Below, one piece after another: positions 57,042 to 64,000 of a stretch of DNA of 64,000 nucleotides. The stretch is from the NCBI GenBank assembly GCA_036785325.1, contig JAXIVH010000010.1, positions 5,968,284-6,032,283 on the forward strand, in the 5' to 3' direction. The DNA comes from Urophycis tenuis. Taxonomy: Eukaryota > Chordata > Actinopteri > Gadiformes > Phycidae. Position numbers and translations under genes: made by a program. How positions within the stretch are numbered: the stretch's first letter is position 1; the number at the start of each line of letters is the position of its first letter. The notes beneath the pieces are model-generated. The model had not been told where the DNA came from. It saw nothing but the letters and a program-made list of their open reading frames with translations, and did not search any database.

Positions 57042-57714
57042 TGTAACTGTATAATAAATAAACTCTATATTTTTTAGTGATCTTCCCCAAATCACTAACT
57101 GTTTACATGTAATTTCTTTGGGTCCATGAATCGTTTTGTTATTGTTTCTGATGGGGCATTTATTGAGGTTGCACACACCCAGAGTTTTGCAAAGGTACCA
57201 TGTGCGCAGTGATATGACGCGCCTCAAAGTATAGTCCCGGTAGGCATAAAGCAATGAGTTCCAGCAACTTTCAGTTAGCAGGTAATCACGTTGGTTGTAT
57301 TGCCGGAAGAAGCCTACAGGGACTATTGAGGCGCTGAGTCATATCACTGCGCCCATGGTACCTTTGCAACTTTCCTTGATTATTACGCCAGAATGAGAGT
57401 ATAGTTCCGGGTAAAATCAGCCTAGAAAATCGCCACGTTTCATTTTCCGTCGGTCTTATTGCACTTTCAAACTTGAGAAGAGACAAGTTTTAAATGGGAA
57501 AAATTCCGGAAATCGTAGTCACTTCTAAGCGTGATACTAGCGAGCGAGATGCTAATGGTCTAATCCGATTCAATGATCTATGCTAAGCTACAGCTAAAAG
57601 TTGTACCGCCAGACTCACAGAACGGCTGGATGAACGGGAAAAGGGTAAAGCTCGATTGTTTTGCTCGAGGGAAGGTGGAAAATGAGCTTATTTCCCAAAA
57701 TGGCGGAATATCCC
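57042..57714. mobile_element. About 670-bp insertion with a large hairpin
   Basis: Splits the B30.2 relic between the parts matching 1975 and 1985 of unit 1. Inside is an inverted repeat with arms of about 57 bases, 57189-57245 and 57312-57367 (GCAAAGGTACCATG against CATGGTACCTTTGC), and a 66-base spacer. No coding content; it looks like a non-autonomous DNA element, family unknown. Confidence 0.6.
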
Positions 57715-57770
57715 TTTAAAGGCTTTTCAGGGTGCATACTAGCGGACCACCCTTATCCTCCACATTCTCG

Positions 57771-58790
57771 ACTCAGCCCCTAATGAGAATGCGACATGCA
57801 TACAGGTCTTTGCAAAGGTGTTAAACTCTCCTGCTCAAATAATAATTTCACTGGATAACAATTGTTTCAATAATATATGATAATTACTAATAAGTACCAT
57901 GAGATTTACACCATAAAATAAAATAAAAAACTTTGCCAAACTCACTTTGCCAAACCTCAATTCAATTAGGTACACAATGTTCAACAATGTTCCCTTCAGA
58001 GGCATCCTAATTAGTTGGGTGGTCTATTGTAGTGTATAGGGTTCTGAATGAACAATTACATACACCTGTTTTATCATTCATTAATACACAGGACAAGATC
58101 CCATGTGCCGTCATCCAAGGTAAACACATGTAGAAGCCCACCTCAGATAAGACCACGCATACAACATGTGAGTGAATATAACCACCATTAGGTGTAACAT
58201 AGCAGACATCAGGCTACGCCATCATAAATCTACAGAGTCATTCCTCAGGTGGCCCCATTCACCCATTACCTAGCCTAGCCAACAGCGGTATGCGGCACAT
58301 TATTGGGGTTATCAAGTAGGCATCTTCCTTCACCGGTGTTTCGTTAAGTTAGGCCCACGACACCTCAAGAAGGCTTAACTGTGTATTCCATCTTCGGAAC
58401 TGAGGGTCATTTTAGAGAGGACCCTCAGTTAGTGAAACATGAGTCAAAGAATCAATCATAATGACCAGAACGGAAGTAAAAGTTCAAGTAATTACAAAGC
58501 AGATATGAGGGGAAATGTAAAAAATGTACATTATTTCAGTCTCTGAACAAAATGGGGACAGTTCACCATTTCATCAGGCAATGAAAGAAACATCATGCAG
58601 ACAATTCAGATATTGTCAAACCAGGCCGCCCCAACAATATGTGCACCTGTGCAAGAAGCAAACTGCTAATAGATAACAATCTGAGACCAAGACCATGATG
58701 GCAATAAAAAAACCATTACATATTCTAAAAGTGTTGGGGGGAACTCAAAGAGTGGCAAATGGCCAAAGGTGCCATAGCCAGGAAAAATGA
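57771..58790. other. Non-coding stretch, unit 5
   Basis: Counterpart of 2160-3180 of unit 1. It is cut by the hAT element at 58799. Confidence 0.5.
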
Positions 58791-59323
58791 CTGATGAACA
58801 GGGCCGGCCCGAGGCATAAGCGAACTAAGCGGCAGCTTGGGGCCCCTTGGCCACCAGCCCCCCCCCCCCAAATTTTTTTTTTTTTTTTTTTTTAGTTTTC
58901 AGGAATAATTGTCATTGTTGAACCCTTGTTGTTATTATTCGTAATTTTTAGCATTCAATTTTGACTGTTTTAAGAAGTAAACCACACTTAAGCGTTTCAC
59001 TTCAAATATGAGAGTTAAAGGTCCCATATTATGCAAAATGCACTTTAGAGCGGTTTTCTATCAATAATATGCATCCCCGGCCTGTCTACAATCCCTCCTG
59101 ATATGAAAAAAGTTAATCCTCTCGTTTTTTTGCTTTCTTAGTCTTTAGAAAATGTGCGCTAAAACGGGCTGTTTGAGAAATGGTCTGCAAATGACGTCAG
59201 CAACAGACTCGGCCGCTCCCCTCAGGCTGGTGGCAACGCCTCCGGTGAAGGTTTGCCACGCCCCTAACAAAGTTTCTAAACACCGCCATTATTCCGCTCG
59301 CTAGCGTTGCTCCGGTTGGCACA

Positions 59324-59617
59324 ATGGCGAAGGTACGAGCTGGAAGAAGTGGTTGCTCTGTTGTTGGCTGCACAAATGAGCACACAACTTTTTATAAACC
59401 TCCCACTTTGGAGGTTCTGAGGACTCAATGGGTGAATTTCATTTTTGATGGTGATGTCCCTACAGCAGTTCCCAAAGTGCTGTATGTGTGTGCTAACCAT
59501 TTCACGTCGGACTGCTTCATCAACGAGGGACAGTATAAAACTGGATTTGCTAAATCCCTGCGGATTAAAAATGGATCGGTACCAACTGTCCGCGATCCAA
59601 CTACGAACGTGGAAGCT
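59324..59617 (+). CDS. THAP-domain exon 1 of the transposon gene
   Basis: 98 codons from ATG to a donor (GCT|GTAAGT at 59618). It encodes a THAP zinc-binding DNA-recognition domain: C11-X4-C16-X39-C-X2-H, followed by the expected F, with a conserved W near residue 36 and a SVPTV box near the end. THAP domains at the N-terminus of DNA transposases bind the element ends. It reads + strand with a canonical donor and joins exon 60334-60466 in phase 0. The downstream transposase core is missing, so activity is not expected. Confidence 0.82.
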
Positions 59618-60333
59618 GTAAGTTTGAACATTTTATTCTGATTTACTGTTTAGCCGGCTTGGCGGCCCCTGTTAGCATGGCAGCTAGCATAAAGTACTGT
59701 TGGGCCGCGACATAGTCTGCTTATACTAAAGTTACGTTAAAACTATGGCCGGGACTTTAACGCGTTCATTAAGATGAATGAATGACACAAAAATAACGCA
59801 TTTCAATCGCCCTTATTTTTGCACCGCGGAACGTTTATCACTGGGTGAGTTTCAGGTTTACCCATTATACTGGAGCAGTGATCACTGCCTGAGGCGTTTT
59901 GAACGCAGCTCAAACCGACTGGTGCCTCTGCACGGCAACCAAGCTTTGATAAACACGCACCGGTTTACAGTATCGTCCCGCATTTTAGCGGTCGTGGCCA
60001 CGAGTGGCCGTGGAGCTGAGAACAGCAGAGTTTCCTCTGCTGCAGCAGAATAGCGGACATGTCGTAGCTACAGACATGTCACTGTCTCGGGTGCATTTTG
60101 TTATTATAGGACTTCAACCTCAGAACTCTCTGTCATCAGACTGTCCTGGCCTGTCCTGTGCATACAAACAAACTATGTTTTGTTGCTTACCTTATGTAGT
60201 CATTATTCAATGGTATATTAAAATGCATGTGAAAAAAATGTTTCTCACGGTTCTCAGATACATAGTGGGGGGAGGGATGATTACATTTGTTCTGAGAAGA
60301 TGTTTTTTTCTAACCCCTGTGTGCTTGTTATAG

Positions 60334-60466
60334 ACCAGCTCATCAAAAACATCAACGGCACAGATTCCTGCATCAAGAGATGTTGCATGCCAGACAGAGA
60401 TGGAAACACGTTGTGTAGGCACACAGCTGTCCTTCAAGACTCTACGGGCTTCTTACAGGAGTGCAG
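60334..60466 (+). CDS. Exon 2 of the THAP transposon gene
   Basis: 133 nt between acceptor GTTATAG and donor GTAAAC. It continues the frame with IPASRDVACQTE and VGTQLSFKTL, motifs that follow the THAP domain in related fish transposon proteins as I recall them. It ends in phase 1. Confidence 0.6.
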
Positions 60467-60594
60467 GTAAACAGCCAGCTTCATTAGGCTGCATTTACTT
60501 GGGAAGAAGTTAGTAAGGAGTTACATGTTATCATAAATATAATAAAGTTTCTGACATTTTAGATTTTTTTCTTTTGTTATTACACTCTACTTGG

Positions 60595-61156
60595 CGGCAA
60601 TGTACTACAACGAAAACGCCAACCGACCACAAGCAAAGATGGACCAAGGTGTACCCCCTCTTCAAGGTGCACTTCCCGAAGGCATTGAAGGGAGAGTGTA
60701 GAGCAAAACCCCTAAAGACAGAGCCAACATACAGTAAGAGTTAACTTTTTAATTTTTTATACCAAAACTAAAGGATTTTTTTTTACTTGTTGCACTTACA
60801 ATCTATAAACATTTCAACAATAAATAACTGTATAAAGTAATACACACACACACACACACACACACACAAACCTTATGAAAAATAATAAATTAGATAAAGT
60901 GTCAGGAGGTAATGAGCAAAACACTTTCAGTCTCTGAAAAAAGTAAACAATGTCTGTGCATTTCTTGTATAAAACAGGGTATGTAGTGGACATGATGGAC
61001 CTCATCTTCGAGAAGGTGTTTATGGACCCGGCACCCTACACTGATGCAGTCCTGGCAATCCCTGTTCCTGAAGACCTTGCTGCACAGTTTGAGCGGCCAG
61101 ACAAGGAGGAGGTCATTGCGGGTTATGTGTCCCGCTTCAATCAAGCAGCTGTTTGA
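60595..61156 (+). pseudogene. C-terminal remnant of the THAP transposon protein
   Basis: Two exon-like pieces. The first (about 60595-60734) reads MYYNENANRPQA, then needs a one-base shift to continue as WTKVYPLFKVHFPKAL up to a donor (GTAAG). The second (60978-61156) starts after ACAG and reads YVVDMMDLIFEKVF and DKEEVIAGYVSRF to TGA. I associate such segments with C-terminal parts of fish transposon proteins, without certainty. The frameshift and the lost catalytic core mark it as decayed. Confidence 0.5.
60841..60869. repeat. (AC)n microsatellite
   Basis: About 14 AC repeats inside an intron of the transposon gene. Confidence 0.9.
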
Positions 61157-61752
61157 ATCCCACGTAGTGACCTGTGGCATCAGGAAACTCCGTTTGGATT
61201 CTAAGGACCACACAAGCTGGGATGACGACCCGGATTCTGCGTCCCAGCAAGCCCCAACACCAGCTCACAAAAGAGCGATATGCAAGGTACCTGTAACGAC
61301 TTCAAGCAATTGGACAAGATATAGCAATTACTTTTTTGTTTTGTATCCCATTTTATTTTTATGGATTGCCTGCTAAAACATATGGCTACTAAGAGCACTA
61401 TCCCTCCTCTCGTCTCCTCCCCTCTACTACTACCACTAAACTATTTTCACACACTCTGTGTTTCTACAGATTCTCCATCCCTGAGTCTACACCTGCGTGG
61501 TACCCGTCAACCTGCTCTAACACCGGCCTGCCATCCATCCCATCTGGCTGACATGTTTCCTCCTGCCCCTACTCCCACCAGAAGCTTCGTTGCGTTGAAC
61601 ATTTAATGTGTTTATGTGGAGTTGTACATTTTTTTCTTGTCTATACACATCTATTATATAGAGCTATTATTTTGTTATGCTACTTTGTTTTGATTAGCAC
61701 AGTTATAACTTATTTGTTAGTAATGCAATGTCAATAAATGTTTAAAAAGTGT

Positions 61753-62794
61753 CTACAAAATTTGGCTTGCATTCTGGAGCGAGTATACATTGAGGCATAC
61801 AGGCTCCAATCCAGGATGGTCCACGATGCATTTCTGGTTCCCCACCTCCTGCAGCCGTCTGGTAACCTGCAAACAAGGTACTACAAACAATAAATGCCAT
61901 TGTGTTTCATAAGTATGAAATAAACCATAATCAAGACAAACTAGTTTGCACTTTGAATATGTAGATACTACCTGTGCTATCTCAAGACAGCAGACATTTT
62001 CCTGCTCTGTGGGCATGGTGTTGCAGTTTCCACACAAACACCTGTCAAAAGAAAATTAGTTAGAATTTCACTTGAATGCAAGTACACAAGCATAGTTGGA
62101 TAAGAAGTAAGATTTTCCTAACCATGTCAAGTGCATAAAACTTGTGACATTTGAATAATGTTGAGATGAAAAACAGTGGCATTTTAATCAACATTACACT
62201 GCCTCGATTTTCTACCAGAATGACACATTACTGATACAGACATATTTATGCTGAAATACAAAAGTAAATCCTAAAGACCTAGAACAACAAACGTCAGGGT
62301 GCTGTTACGATGAAACACCTCTGCTAAAACAATCACAAACTTAGCAAAATATAGAATTTAGGTTAGGCCTACTATGCAAGCATCGTTTGATAGCCTACTA
62401 GTTTCTACATTATACATTTATCCGTAGATAGCAAGAATACAGTCAAGAGAGATAAGTATAATGTTACTACACTATTTACAAAATTGCTCATTCACCAAAA
62501 AAGCTCGAAGTAACAAAGATACAGCGAAGACGTAACCGTTAGCAGGAGCTAACATGTAAGTAACAGTGTAATAACACACAGAACGTAAAAAAATAAATAT
62601 ATAAAGTCGCATGATATATGTAACTTACCATTCAAAAACCTCCTGCGGCAGCCGCAGAGTAAGAATTTCAGCCGGCGTCTCTCCCTCTGGGTCAGATTCC
62701 GGCTCAAACTGGTAGGGTTGAACTAGAGTCCTTTAGAGAGACTAGAGTCTCTCTATAGTACTCTAGGTTGAACCACAGAGTTTCTGCCAGCCAT
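61753..62794 (-). pseudogene. P2X7 cytoplasmic-tail-like (ballast-type) gene fragment inside the transposon
   Basis: A - strand gene of at least three exons. Exon 1 ends at 62629 and codes for FEPESDPEGE and LRLPQEVFEW. Exon 2 is 61972-62041 (CLCGNCNTMPTEQENVCCLE). Exon 3 is 61753-61866 (CIVDHPGLEPVCLNVYSLQ). Splice sites and phases fit (phase 2, then phase 0). The cysteine spacing resembles the zinc-binding cytoplasmic ballast domain of P2X7 receptors, also found as stand-alone proteins in fish. No P2X channel domain is present. The start ATG is probably 62794-62792, but about 50 bp between 62724 and 62772, flanked by repeated GGTTGAAC, add stops. Exon 3 stops early compared with the family. 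It is probably a decayed passenger gene of the transposon. Confidence 0.6.
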
Positions 62795-63505
62795 TGGCCG
62801 AGTCAGTCTGTAAACATTAGCACATGGCTATGGAGCCGAGGCTCGGCTCCGTAGGGACCACGCCCCTCGCAGAGAGGTGGGCGTGGTCTGGTGTAGCTCA
62901 TTTACATAAAAGAGACAGGCCCTGAAACAGACCGTTTTGAACAGAGCTGTTTTTAAGTGATGAAGAGAGACCTACAATATTTGATCCAAAGGCAATTTTG
63001 ACCAAAGCATGTCACAGACATGTCTTTGACACACCTGGGAACTATTTTAATTTGTGGAAACGGGGCATAATATGGGACCTTTAAGAATAAATGTGTGATT
63101 TCAGTACCCTCTAAGGTTAAAAAGACACTAGTTTGGGGTAAATAACTACTATATTAATACAAGGGTGGATTACTCTCTTAATGGGGCCCCTGATCAAATA
63201 TAGAATGTGTTATGTCTTAATAGGGCTCCTTATTCATACAAAATGGGTTATGGGTTGATGTCTGAATGGGGCCCCTCAGGTTGATAGCCCAGGATATGTG
63301 ATGTAATATATCTGACAGCCCTCTAAATCATGAAATTCTGCTTATGACACAATGTCTGTGTCAAACCCTGAATGTATGTAATCAATTATGGACTTAACTT
63401 TGAATCCAAAATATAGGCCAGGCCTTGAAAGTAAGTTCGCCTGTGCAGGCCCTGCAAGTCAGGTTATAGGCTATGAATCTGAACAAATTAAGGTATAGCC
63501 CATCT

Positions 63506-63836
63506 CAGGGGCGGAGCGGAGGGGTGGCTTTCGGGGCTGAAGCCCCGAATCTCACTTCAAAAGCCCCGGATCTTTTTTAAGCTTTTGAAATTATGACAAC
63601 CGAATAGTTATTGTTTCTTTCCATTAAATAGTATTGTCTTGAGCAGGCCCTGCAGCTGAAAATATAGGCTATGAATTAGAAGGGATTTAGGATTTGCCAG
63701 TGTCCAGCAGGTCACCCTAAAAGGGACTAGAATGCAGGAAATCGCATCTTAGAAATTAAAATTTTTCTGGGGGAGAACCTCCAGACCCCCCTCTGGACTA
63801 AGTCCCGGATGTACACAAAGTCTGGCTCCACCCCTG
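63506..63836. mobile_element. 331-bp hAT-like MITE nested in the hAT element
   Basis: Starts CAGGGGCGGAGC and ends GGCTCCACCCCTG. An exact 8-bp duplication GCCCATCT flanks it (63498-63505, 63837-63844). Non-coding. Confidence 0.85.
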
Positions 63837-64000
63837 GCCCATCTCCAGCTGGCCATCCCTAAAATGAACCAGAATACAGGAAATCACATCTACTAAAATT
63901 AACATTCTGGTGACTCCACAGTGGTGGGACAGGGGCCCCAAAAGGTTTGAATCAAATTCTGCTTAGGGCCCCCAAAAGGCTAGGGCCGGCGCTGCTGATG

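Larger units (their letters stand above)
59019..63080. mobile_element. Kolobok-like DNA transposon with THAP and P2X7-tail-like genes
   Basis: 4062 bp, bounded by inverted repeats AGGTCCCATATTATGC, and flanked by TTAA at 59015-59018 and 63081-63084. TTAA target sites and a THAP-domain N-terminus are features of the Kolobok superfamily; piggyBac also uses TTAA but lacks THAP. It is inserted in the hAT element. The central catalytic part of a transposase was not found, so this looks like an internally deleted copy. Confidence 0.72.
58799..63994. mobile_element. hAT-like DNA transposon carrying nested elements
   Basis: Starts CAGGGCCGGCCC and ends with the inverted form (GGGCCGGCGCTG), hAT-type terminal repeats. 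An 8-bp target duplication CTGATGAA precedes it (58791-58798), and CTGATG follows at 63995 up to the window end. The uninterrupted site, GACTGATGAATGAG, is seen in units 1-4. The hAT body itself (58799-59014 and 63085-63994) contains no transposase that I can recognise. A C run and T run lie at 58859-58893. Confidence 0.8.

Overview
The window is repeat-rich vertebrate DNA, almost certainly from a teleost fish. The evidence is a Vg1/GDF3-type TGF-beta ligand, PRY-SPRY (B30.2) exons, and a typical fish transposon load (Ty3/gypsy, L1-like, L2-like and R2-like LINEs, hAT, and a THAP-carrying element with TTAA target duplications). I cannot name the species. No rRNA, tRNA or CRISPR array was found.

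The backbone is a tandem array of about five units of roughly 11-17 kb. Each unit starts on the + strand with the second exon of a gdf3/dvr1 (Vg1)-like gene: copy A 215-1074, B 17927-18786, C 31946-32740, D 43991-44856, E 55320-56179. Copies A, B and D have open exon-2 frames with the furin-type cleavage site and all seven cysteines of the ligand domain. C and E are pseudogenes. Two further 3'UTR stubs (17163 and 33811) mark lost copies. No signal-peptide exon 1 was recognised for any copy. Each gdf3 exon is followed by a decayed B30.2 exon on the - strand and then by a multi-exon - strand gene ending in a PRY-SPRY exon. I rebuilt that gene from splice sites: eight small exons with compatible phases. 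It looks whole or nearly whole only in unit 3 (36686-39112). In unit 1 it is split by a retrotransposon, and in units 2 and 4 it has lost exons.

Mobile elements explain most of the length differences between units. Unit 1 carries a nearly pristine 7.9-kb gypsy element (5896-13842) with almost identical 1.25-kb LTRs and a 4-bp target duplication, inserted in an exon of the B30.2 gene. Unit 2 carries a 5'-truncated L1-like LINE (about 23273-26287) and an 89-bp MITE that is missing from the nearly identical unit 3. Units 2 and 3 share a solo LTR. Unit 4 carries an R2-like LINE fragment inside another complex repeat (49353-53630). Unit 5 is broken by a 5.2-kb hAT element (58799-63994) that holds a 4.06-kb Kolobok-like element (59019-63080) and a 331-bp hAT MITE. 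The Kolobok-like element encodes a THAP-domain exon and, on the opposite strand, a fragment resembling the cysteine-rich cytoplasmic domain of P2X7.

Unit 3 looks chimeric: its left part resembles unit 1 and its right part resembles unit 2. This points to unequal exchange or gene conversion in the array. The functional core is a locally amplified TGF-beta ligand exon next to an unfamiliar B30.2 gene. The rest is mostly transposon debris and unit-specific decay.
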